The notes beneath the pieces are model-generated. The model made no database searches. It was not told where the DNA came from and saw only the letters and a program-made list of their open reading frames with translations. Position numbers and translations under genes: made by a program. Below are positions 1-5,643 of a stretch of DNA of 5,761 nt, piece by piece (the stretch's first letter is position 1; each line of letters starts with the position of its first letter). Source of the stretch: CAYFSC01 sp964345695 (GTDB lineage Bacteria > Bacteroidota > Rhodothermia > Rhodothermales > Salinibacteraceae); the NCBI GenBank assembly GCA_964345695.1, contig CAYFSC010000186.1, positions 1-5,761 of the forward strand, in the 5' to 3' direction.

Positions 1-4
1 TGCG

Positions 5-1408
5 CTATGGGATTGTGGTCTCGATGGCTTCGCGCAACTCGTCTTTGAAGCGGTCGGCCAGGGCGCGAGCGCCCTTCTCGGTCGGCGCCTCGGCATAGAC
101 GCGGAGAACGGGCTCGGTGTTGGAGGGACGCATGTGCACCCACTGGTCGGCAAAGTCGATCTTAAGACCGTCGACGGCGGAGAGATCCTCGTGTTCGTAC
201 TTGCGCGCCATGGCGGTGAGCAGTACCTCCACGTCCGTGTCCGGGAGGGGCAGTTTGTCCTTGACCATAGCGTACGCGGGCAGGGCGTCGTGCACTTCGG
301 CGAGGGTTCGGCCGGTTTCGGCGAGGTGCTGCAAAACGAAGGCCACGCCCACGAGGGCGTCTCGTCCGTAGTGCAGGTCCGGCACGATGACGCCGCCGTT
401 GCCCTCGCCGCCAAGAATGGCACCGGTCTCCTGCATGCGCTGTACCACGTTGATCTCGCCCACGGCCGACCGGTAGACCATCTGCCCGTGGGCATCCGCC
501 ACGTCGTCGATGGCGCGGCTCGACGAGAGGTTGGTCACGAACGGCCCGTCCGCGTGCGTCCACACGAAGTCCGCGACCAGGACCTGCGTGAGCTCTTCCA
601 GCAGGAACCGCCCTTCGTTGTCGACGAGGGCGAGGCGATCGACGTCGGGGTCCACAGCAAGGCCCAGGTCGGCCCCGGTGTCGGCCACGCGCTGCATGAG
701 ATCCGTGAGGTGCTCGGGGCGCGGCTCAGCGGGATGCGCGAAGCGGCCGGTCGGCTCACAGTGCAGGCAGTCGATGTCGCGGACGCCGAGCCGCTCCAGC
801 AAACGCGGAAGCGCCACCCCACCGACCGAGTTGACGCCATCGACCACCACCGCAAAGTCCTGGGCCGCAATGGCGTCGGGATCGAGGAGGTCGAGCGCGA
901 GAATGGCGTCGATGTGCAGGTCCAGCGCATCGTCGGCCGTCATGTGCAGACCGAGCGCGTCGTGCGAAACCGGCTGGGCGTCTCCGGCCTCGGCCCTCTC
1001 GATCACGGCGTCCCCCTCGTCCGGCGTCAGAAACTCGCCCTTTTCGTTCAGCAGCTTGAGGGCGTTCCAGGATTCCGGATTGTGCGACGCCGAGAGGATG
1101 ACGCCGCCTGCGGCCGCCTCCAGCAGCACCATCATTTCAACGGTCGGTGTCGCGGCGAGCCCCACGTCGATGACGTCACAGCCCATGGCGCGGAGCGTCC
1201 CGATTACGATCTGCGCGCAGACCGGCCCCGAGGTTCTTGCATCGCGGCCCACCACCACGACTGGCTCGCGCTCGACGGTTGCAGCGCGCTGGCGGATCCA
1301 GGTGCCGTACGCCGACGCGTACCGGGCGAGAACGGACGGATCGAGCCCGTCGCCCACGATGCCGCGGATGCCTGAGATCGAAGCCAGTAACGTTCCGTGG
1401 GTGCTCAT
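5..1408 (-). CDS. glmM: Phosphoglucosamine mutase (GlmM type, alpha-D-phosphohexomutase family)
   Basis: Predicted cytosolic enzyme of 467 aa that converts glucosamine-6-phosphate to glucosamine-1-phosphate, a step towards UDP-GlcNAc for peptidoglycan. All four family signatures are visible: the N-terminal SGIRG substrate loop (residues 12-16), the catalytic phosphoserine loop SASHNP (106-111, Ser108), the metal-binding loop DPDVDR (253-258; Asp253, 255, 257), the sugar loop GEGNGG (334-339) and the C-terminal phosphate-binding loop RPSNTEP (427-433). Length is normal for the family. The ATG at 1408 is chosen because ISGIRG follows 10 residues later, as expected; the frame stays open upstream to 1762, but that extension is low-complexity, overlaps ctaA and has no family match. 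No Shine-Dalgarno is seen. The stop (TAG) lies 4 bases from the window edge. The protein is very acidic with only 8 lysines. The GEGNGG loop, where classical GlmM has GEESGH-like residues, fits the Bacteroidota form; a phosphomannomutase/phosphoglucomutase specificity cannot be excluded. Confidence 0.92.
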   Translation of the reverse strand: MSTHGTLLASISGIRGIVGDGLDPSVLARYASAYGTWIRQRAATVEREPVVVVGRDARTSGPVCAQIVIGTLRAMGCDVIDVGLAATPTVEMMVLLEAAAGGVILSASHNPESWNALKLLNEKGEFLTPDEGDAVIERAEAGDAQPVSHDALGLHMTADDALDLHIDAILALDLLDPDAIAAQDFAVVVDGVNSVGGVALPRLLERLGVRDIDCLHCEPTGRFAHPAEPRPEHLTDLMQRVADTGADLGLAVDPDVDRLALVDNEGRFLLEELTQVLVADFVWTHADGPFVTNLSSSRAIDDVADAHGQMVYRSAVGEINVVQRMQETGAILGGEGNGGVIVPDLHYGRDALVGVAFVLQHLAETGRTLAEVHDALPAYAMVKDKLPLPDTDVEVLLTAMARKYEHEDLSAVDGLKIDFADQWVHMRPSNTEPVLRVYAEAPTEKGARALADRFKDELREAIETTIP

Positions 1409-1480
1409 AAGAACTGACGGAAAGCGATGAGAAGGGAGCGCGCAGAACAGGGTACAATTCGAGCCGGTCGAATGCGAAAT

Positions 1481-1509
1481 GGGCCTGTTCCGGCCAGGGC
1501 CGGTTGCCC
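1481..1509. repeat. Inverted repeat in the glmM-ctaA spacer
   Basis: CCGGCC (1490-1495) and GGCCGG (1498-1503) are perfect inverted copies around a central AG. The flanks GGGC (1481-1484) and GCCC (1506-1509) also pair, giving an interrupted stem of 10 bp. It is symmetric, so it could be an operator or an RNA hairpin in either direction, or simply a product of high GC content. Confidence 0.4.
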
Positions 1510-1537
1510 GTGCAGTCTCCCGCACGCACGGCCTTTT
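1508..1537 (+). repeat. Short hairpin followed by CCTTTT
   Basis: CCGTGC (1508-1513) pairs with GCACGG (1526-1531) across a 12-nt loop, followed by CCTTTTAA. On the plus strand this resembles a weak intrinsic terminator, but no plus-strand gene lies upstream of it in the window and the T-run is only four long. It could act as a leader structure if ctaA is transcribed from further upstream. Confidence 0.25.
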
Positions 1538-1622
1538 AACGGAACCGACGTGGGGAGCCGTCGTTGCCTTTTCACAGTTTTGAACCCACCTGATTTGTGC
1601 CGACTCAACCGGTTGTGCGCGC

Positions 1623-2606
1623 ATGGCAGCCTCCCCCCTTCCCGACTTTTCTTGGCGCCGGCGATTTTCGTACCTGACGGTAGCCACGACGGTTCTCCTC
1701 ATCTCATGGGGCGGGTTTGTGACCAGCATCAACGCCGGCATGGCGTTCCCGGACTGGCCCACCTCCCTTGGGTCCTACAATTGGATCAATCCGGTCGACA
1801 AATGGTGGTCCATCACGCCCTATCTCGCGGAGCACGGCCACCGGCTGATCGCGAGCCTCGTTGGTGCGATGACCGTCGTCTTGGCCGTGTGGACCTGGCG
1901 CGCCGATCCGCGCCGCTGGATGCGTCGGCTCGGCTGGGGGGCCCTTGCCCTTGTCGTTGCACAGGGCGTGCTCGGCGGCCTGCGGGTCCTGTGGGTCTCG
2001 CTCGACCTCGCCATGGTGCATGCCTGCGTCGCGCAGATCTTCTTCGCACTGCTCGTGGCGATGACGCTCTTTACCACTGAGACGTGGCGGACGGGCGGCG
2101 GCATTCTCCCCGATACCGACGCAGCCACGCGCCTTCGCCGTCTGAGCTTCGTTACCACCGGCCTCATTTACCTGCAGATTGTGCTCGGCGCGCTGCTCCG
2201 GCATCCCGGGGGGGGGCTGGACGTGGGCTTCGCCGCCATCCACATCACGGGGGCCTTCGTCGTTGTGGGGCTGGTCGTCGGCGTGTTTGTCCTGGCCCAG
2301 AAGCACTTTGCGCACAACGCGAGTGTCCGATGGTCTACCGGCGCGTTGCTCGGTGCTGTCGGCCTGCAGTTTGCCCTCGGCCTGTTCGCCTTCATTCTGA
2401 TGCTGTACGAAGCGCCGCAAGGCATCCGGAGTGCCCTGCAGATCATTTTGACGGTCGCGCACCTTGTGGTCGGGGCGCTGCTCTTTGCCGCCTCGGTTGT
2501 AACCTCGCTCCTGCTGGCTCGCACGCCTGAGGAAGCCCCCATCATCGACACGCCCATCCGCGAGCGACCCGCCTCCGATCCCGTTCCTGCCCACCACGAA
2601 GCCTGA
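1623..2606 (+). CDS. ctaA: Heme A synthase (COX15/CtaA family)
   Basis: Predicted inner-membrane enzyme of 327 aa that oxidises the C8 methyl of heme O to the formyl group of heme A for aa3-type oxidases. It shows the expected eight hydrophobic helices (roughly 14-36, 73-92, 104-121, 127-149, 172-193, 203-226, 237-261, 271-299) built as two similar four-helix halves. The four heme-ligand histidines of the family are in place: His73 in EHGHR (with conserved Glu70), His133, His207 and His280. The first-loop motif is INAGMAFPDWP (36-46). The Cys pair found in this loop in Bacillus-type CtaA is missing; the only cysteine is Cys135 in a helix. The second-half equivalent reads GALLRHPGGGLD (189-200), with Pro where Thr is common. 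Codons 196-198 form a G9 run (2208-2216). The tail (301-327) is hydrophilic. ATG 1623 is the first start giving a normal N-terminus. It is first in the plus-strand run, 36 bp before ctaB. Confidence 0.93.
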   Translation: MAASPLPDFSWRRRFSYLTVATTVLLISWGGFVTSINAGMAFPDWPTSLGSYNWINPVDKWWSITPYLAEHGHRLIASLVGAMTVVLAVWTWRADPRRWMRRLGWGALALVVAQGVLGGLRVLWVSLDLAMVHACVAQIFFALLVAMTLFTTETWRTGGGILPDTDAATRLRRLSFVTTGLIYLQIVLGALLRHPGGGLDVGFAAIHITGAFVVVGLVVGVFVLAQKHFAHNASVRWSTGALLGAVGLQFALGLFAFILMLYEAPQGIRSALQIILTVAHLVVGALLFAASVVTSLLLARTPEEAPIIDTPIRERPASDPVPAHHEA

Positions 2607-2642
2607 GTCTCCCCCTGCGTCTGCGGTTCTGCCCTCGTGCCT

Positions 2643-3593
2643 ATGCCTCCTCTTCCCCCCAATCAATCGCGGTCGGACCCCCAGGCCGTTGCGGTTCCGG
2701 CGGATGACTCCGTTTCCGCCGCTCATCGGTCGTCGTGGAGCGTCCTGCGCGACTACTTGGAGCTCACGAAGCCCGAGATATCGTTCCTTGTCACCATCTC
2801 CGCACTCGCGGGATTTCTGGTGGGGTCGCCGGGCGCGCTCGACGTATGGACCCTCGTCTGGACGCTCGTCGGTGTGGCGCTGTGTGCCGGCGGCGCGGGG
2901 ATGCTCAACCACGTGAAGGAGCGGGCCCTCGACGCGCAGATGAAGCGCACCCGCGATCGGCCGCTCCCCGCCGGACGTGTCTCTCCGAAGACGGCGCGCT
3001 ACGTCGGGTTTGGGATGGCCTGCGTCGGCATTGGCATCATCTGCCCCCTCGTGAACCCACTCACGGCCATCCTGGCCGGTGCCACCGTGGTGCTGTACTT
3101 GTACGTGTACACGCCCCTGAAGCGCGAGACGAAGTGGAATACGGTTATCGGAACCATTCCGGGCGCGCTACCGGCCCTTGGCGGATACACGGCCGCGACC
3201 GGAAACGTGGGCACTGCCGGATGGGCCGTCTTCGCCATCCTGGCGCTTTGGCAGATGCCCCACTTTCTCTCCCTCGCCTGGATGTATCGGAAGGACTACG
3301 CGCGCGGCGACTACGCGATGCTCCCGGTCGTAGAGCCCAGTGGCGACTCGACCGCCTGGCAGACGGTCGGCTTCACCGCGGCGCTTCTGGTTGCTAGTCT
3401 CGTGCCCACCTGGATCGGCGTCACGGGCTGGATCTATGCCCTCGGGGTGGCCCCACTGGGCCTCTGGTTCCTGTGGACGGCCGTCGTCTTCGCCCGGGAA
3501 CGCACCGGGCAGACGGCCCGCCGCGTTCTGAAGGCCTCAATCGTGTACGTCCCCGTCCTCGTCGCCGTGCTGTTCGCCGACTGGATGGTGTAG
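2643..3593 (+). CDS. ctaB: Protoheme IX farnesyltransferase (heme O synthase, UbiA superfamily)
   Basis: Predicted integral-membrane prenyltransferase of 316 aa that transfers a farnesyl group from farnesyl diphosphate to heme B, giving heme O, the substrate of CtaA encoded just upstream. Family motifs from ATG 2643: LTKPEI (41-46) before the first helix; the Mg-diphosphate-binding loop with Asn89, Glu93, Asp97 and RTRDRP (102-107); the second loop YTPLKRETKWN (156-166) followed by the GTIPGALPALGGY stretch; and MPHFLSLAW (205-213) with DYARGDYAML (218-227). About eight to nine hydrophobic segments follow the first motif. Glu93 stands where many members have Asp, a common variant. Residues 1-35 are a Pro/Ser/Ala-rich hydrophilic leader. 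A GTG at 2637, two codons earlier, is also possible (318 aa); ATG is preferred. No Shine-Dalgarno is seen. The 36 bp gap to ctaA implies cotranscription. Confidence 0.93.
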   Translation: MPPLPPNQSRSDPQAVAVPADDSVSAAHRSSWSVLRDYLELTKPEISFLVTISALAGFLVGSPGALDVWTLVWTLVGVALCAGGAGMLNHVKERALDAQMKRTRDRPLPAGRVSPKTARYVGFGMACVGIGIICPLVNPLTAILAGATVVLYLYVYTPLKRETKWNTVIGTIPGALPALGGYTAATGNVGTAGWAVFAILALWQMPHFLSLAWMYRKDYARGDYAMLPVVEPSGDSTAWQTVGFTAALLVASLVPTWIGVTGWIYALGVAPLGLWFLWTAVVFARERTGQTARRVLKASIVYVPVLVAVLFADWMV

Positions 3594-3677
3594 GCCGCCG
3601 CCTCCGTGGCAAACGACGCGCCGACGGGGACTCCCCGGCCACCGCGGACTGTGAAGCGGACGCCTGGATCTCCAACA

Positions 3678-3719
3678 ACGTTTTTGCACCGTGGACGGGG
3701 GACCCGTGCAACGTCCCCC
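3678..3719 (+). promoter_or_regulatory. Two overlapping, mutually exclusive hairpins
   Basis: Hairpin A pairs TTGCAC (3684-3689) with GTGCAA (3706-3711), extended by ACG (3678-3680) with CGT (3712-3714) across a TTT bulge. Hairpin B pairs GGGGGAC (3697-3703) with GTCCCCC (3713-3719) over a 9-nt loop that contains the 3' arm of A. The two cannot form together as simple hairpins, the arrangement seen in attenuators and leader switches. No U-run follows B, so a classical intrinsic terminator is not shown. Function is inferred only from pairing. Confidence 0.35.
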
Positions 3720-3720
3720 C

Positions 3721-3752
3721 GCCGAAGCGCATTCACTCTCACGTGCTTCGGC
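3721..3752. repeat. Long inverted repeat upstream of the ABC ATPase gene
   Basis: GCCGAAGC (3721-3728) is perfectly repeated in inverse as GCTTCGGC (3745-3752). One G-T and one C-G pair extend it to a 10 bp stem with a 12-nt loop (3731-3742). It starts one base after hairpin B ends and lies 57 bp before the ATPase start. There is no T-run on either strand, so it may be a factor-independent terminator without a tail, an mRNA-stabilising stem or a protein-binding site. Confidence 0.5.
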
Positions 3753-3809
3753 TCAAATCCCGACCTGAAGCCGCCGCACCTGCATCGCTTCACCGTTCGC
3801 CCCCGCCCG

Positions 3810-4787
3810 ATGACTCGTCCGGCCGTCGACATCCAGCACGTATCCCACCGATACGGGGAGCACACGGCCCTCGTCGACGTGACGCTGTCTATTTCGCCCG
3901 GGTCCCTGTACGGCGTGCTCGGCCCCAACGGAAGCGGCAAAACCACCCTGTTCCGCATCCTGGCCACGCTGATGCCGCCCTCAGAGGGCACAGCCCGCGT
4001 GTTCGGGCTCGACACGACGGCAGACCCGACGGCTGTCCGGCAGAAGTTGGGGGCCGTCTTCCAATCCTCCGCGCTGGACGAGAACCTGACGGTCGTGGAG
4101 AACCTTCGCTTTCAGGGCGCGCTCTACGGACTGACCGGACGCACGCTGCGCGAGCGCATCCAGCAGCTGCTCGCCCGCTTCGACGTGGCGGACCGCGCTG
4201 ACGACGCCGTCAAGACACTGTCGGGGGGACTCCAGCGCCGCGTGGATCTGGTCCGGGGCCTGCTGCACCGCCCGGACCTCGTGCTGCTCGACGAGCCCAC
4301 GACCGGCCTCGACCCGATGGCCCGGCGCACCTTCTGGGCCTCCATCGACCGGCTGCGTCAGGAGGAGGGCACCACGCTCCTGCTGGCCACGCACCTGATG
4401 GACGAGGCCGAGCGGTGCGACCGCGTCGCCATCCTGACTGAAGGGGCCTGCGTCGCCGACGGCGCACCGTCGGCCCTCAAAGCCGAACTGGGCGACGAAA
4501 TGCTCTGGCTTTCAACCGACGATCCCGCCGCTCTCCGCGACCGCGTGACGACCCGGTTCGGCGTGTCGGCGCGGGTCATCGGCTCGATGGTTCAGGTCGA
4601 CCACCCCGATGCCCCGTCGCTACTGCCCTCGATCTACGCCGCCCTCGGCGATGGCATTCGCAGTGCCACGGTGCGCCGCCCCACCCTGGAAGACGTCTTC
4701 ATGGTGCACGCCGAAACGGCCCTGCCCCCCGACGAGAGAGCCACAGGGCTTGCCGAGTCGACATCGGCCGATGCTTCTGTCTCGTAA
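3810..4787 (+). CDS. ABC-2 type exporter, ATP-binding protein (DrrA/NatA/CcmA-like)
   Basis: Predicted cytoplasmic ATPase subunit of 325 aa powering the permease encoded next. The nucleotide-binding domain (about 5-220) has Walker A GPNGSGKTT (38-46), Q-loop Gln85, signature LSGGLQRRV (137-145), Walker B LVLLDEP (157-163), D-loop GLDP (166-169) and switch His195. Residues 225-300 form the C-terminal domain typical of DrrA-type ATPases (DUF4162-like), ending in RRPTLEDVFMVHAE (289-302), where this subfamily often has a PTLEDVF-like sequence. A hydrophilic acidic tail follows. The ATG at 3810 is chosen because the NBD normally starts 5-10 residues before the first strand; a GTG at 3606 in the same frame would add 68 residues with no family match. 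Substrate cannot be deduced: relatives export drugs, sodium, lipids, polysaccharides or heme-related compounds. The proximity to ctaAB is the only functional hint. Confidence 0.9.
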   Translation: MTRPAVDIQHVSHRYGEHTALVDVTLSISPGSLYGVLGPNGSGKTTLFRILATLMPPSEGTARVFGLDTTADPTAVRQKLGAVFQSSALDENLTVVENLRFQGALYGLTGRTLRERIQQLLARFDVADRADDAVKTLSGGLQRRVDLVRGLLHRPDLVLLDEPTTGLDPMARRTFWASIDRLRQEEGTTLLLATHLMDEAERCDRVAILTEGACVADGAPSALKAELGDEMLWLSTDDPAALRDRVTTRFGVSARVIGSMVQVDHPDAPSLLPSIYAALGDGIRSATVRRPTLEDVFMVHAETALPPDERATGLAESTSADASVS

Positions 4788-4795
4788 CCGTATCC

Positions 4796-4835
4796 GTCCG
4801 CGGACTTGCCTCCGTCCTGCACGGTCCCGCGGACC
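4796..4835. repeat. Pair of near-identical palindromes before the permease start
   Basis: GTCCGCGGAC (4796-4805) is a perfect 10 bp palindrome. A second copy with one extra central base, GGTCCCGCGGACC (4823-4835), forms a 5 bp stem with a CGC loop. Their centres are about 28 bp apart, and they lie between the ATPase stop and the preferred permease start. Spacing near three helical turns is compatible with an operator pair, but the location inside an apparent transcription unit argues more for RNA structure or chance. Confidence 0.35.
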
Positions 4836-4851
4836 CAAACCCAGTTTCTTT

Positions 4852-5643
4852 ATGCGTCGTGCCCTGCACACCGTCGCCGCACTGTCCGGCCGCGAAATCC
4901 TTAAGTTTGTTCGCGACCGGAGTCGCCTGCTGGGTGTCCTTGTGCAGCCGCTCGCCTTTTGGGTGCTGCTCGGCCTCGGCTTCCAGGGCACCTTTCAGAT
5001 GCCGAGCGGCACGACGGCCGGCGTCGGGTACATCGAGTTTCTGTTCCCCGGCGTCATTGCACTGGTTCTGCTGTTTACCGCCATCTTCTCCACCATCTCG
5101 ATTGTGGAGGAACGGACCTCCGGCTTCCTGCAGGCCGTGCTCATTGCCCCAGCGCCACGCACGGCTCTCGTCTTCGGCAATGCGCTCGGCGGCACGGCCC
5201 TTGCTACCGGCCAGGCCCTTCTGTTTCTGTTTGCGCTGCCGGCCATCGGGGTGGTGCCGAGCCTGGGTGGTATCGCCTTCATTCTGGTGATTTGCCTGCT
5301 CGTGGGCCTGGCGTTTACCGCACTCGGCTTCTCGATCGCGTGGCGCATGGAGACGACGCGGGGCTTCCACGCCGTCATGAACTTGTTTCTCCTCCCGCTG
5401 TGGTTCCTCTCTGGGGCCATGTTTCCGGCGGAGGGCGCAGCGCCGGTGCTGCGCTGGCTCGTGTGGGCCAATCCCGTCTCCTACGCCGTGAGCGGGCTGC
5501 GCTCGGGCATGTACAGCTTTGCCGCCGATGCCCCGGCGCTACTCGTGGCACCGTCCGTGGCGTTCGGTGTGAGCTTGGGCTTTGCCGTCCTCACATTGGG
5601 CGTCGCGGTGTGGACCGTGAAGCGGCCGTTCTTCAAGACGTGA
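4852..5643 (+). CDS. ABC-2 type exporter, membrane permease (DrrB-like)
   Basis: Predicted inner-membrane subunit of 263 aa, partner of the preceding ATPase. It has the six-helix ABC-2 layout (about 25-43, 60-80, 105-130, 138-162, 173-190, 232-254). The cytosolic coupling segment after helix 2, EERTSGFLQAVLIAPAPR (86-103), and the FLSGAMFP (185-192) and NPVSYAVSGLR (207-217) motifs before the last helix are characteristic of the family. The N-terminus is an amphipathic basic stretch (MRRALHTVAALSGREILKF). The ATG at 4852 gives the usual length and is 64 bp after the ATPase stop. An in-frame ATG at 4771 would overlap the ATPase gene by 17 bp and add 27 Arg/Pro-rich residues; it cannot be excluded because that overlap would allow translational coupling. 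The substrate is unknown. The hydrophobic content resembles multidrug/lipid exporters, and it has no CcmB-like features that I recognise. Confidence 0.88.
   Translation: MRRALHTVAALSGREILKFVRDRSRLLGVLVQPLAFWVLLGLGFQGTFQMPSGTTAGVGYIEFLFPGVIALVLLFTAIFSTISIVEERTSGFLQAVLIAPAPRTALVFGNALGGTALATGQALLFLFALPAIGVVPSLGGIAFILVICLLVGLAFTALGFSIAWRMETTRGFHAVMNLFLLPLWFLSGAMFPAEGAAPVLRWLVWANPVSYAVSGLRSGMYSFAADAPALLVAPSVAFGVSLGFAVLTLGVAVWTVKRPFFKT

Larger units (their letters stand above)
1409..1622. other. Divergent intergenic region between glmM and ctaA
   Basis: This 214 bp spacer must carry the 5' ends of both divergent transcripts. No Shine-Dalgarno-like purine tract stands before either start codon. A weak match to the Bacteroidota sigma promoter (TAnnTTTG at -7, TTG/TTTG about 26 bases upstream) lies at 1590-1597 (CTGATTTG, only the TTTG half is good) with a TTG at 1564-1566, which would give a leader of about 20 nt for ctaA. 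No convincing promoter was found for glmM. Two hairpin-forming inverted repeats (1481-1509 and 1508-1531) lie in the middle. The long open frames that cross the spacer look like high-GC chance ORFs. Confidence 0.6.
3594..3809. other. Intergenic spacer between ctaB and the ABC exporter genes
   Basis: These 216 bp separate two tightly packed gene pairs and contain at least three inverted repeats (3625-3637, 3678-3719 and 3721-3752). The downstream ATPase frame is open back to a GTG at 3606, but the 68 extra residues are Pro/Arg/Thr-rich, unlike any ABC N-terminus and not acidic like the other proteins here, so I treat the region as noncoding. No convincing promoter is seen: the only TTTG-containing tract (3681-3686) lacks the upstream TA. 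The spacer may hold a processing site, terminator or separate promoter for the ABC genes. Confidence 0.6.

Noticed and set aside
134..1375. 413-codon open frame on the plus strand opposite glmM
   Set aside because: It is fully antisense to a gene with all catalytic motifs. Its translation is rich in His, Arg and Val with no recognisable domain, the usual mirror of GC-biased third positions.
1409..1762. 5' extension of the glmM frame by 118 codons
   Set aside because: It enters ctaA coding sequence, has a basic composition unlike the acidic enzyme body and aligns with nothing in the family; the SGIRG loop is correctly placed from the ATG at 1408.
1704..2912. 402-codon open frame on the minus strand across ctaA and ctaB
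   Set aside because: It spans two clearly real genes and their gap on the other strand. The translation is low-complexity (Arg/Gly/Asp/His) with no domain and no membrane segments.
2913..2940. Glu instead of Asp in the first diphosphate-binding motif of CtaB
   Set aside because: An ER pair at this place is a frequent natural variant of heme O synthases, so it is not a sign of lost activity.
3606..3809. N-terminal extension of the ABC ATPase from a GTG start
   Set aside because: The 68 residues are Pro/Arg/Thr-rich, overlap the inverted-repeat cluster and are not part of any ABC domain.
4218..4247. Altered ABC signature LSGGLQRR instead of LSGGQ
   Set aside because: Substitution of the Gln by Leu or Met is common in DrrA/NatA-type exporters and does not imply an inactive ATPase.
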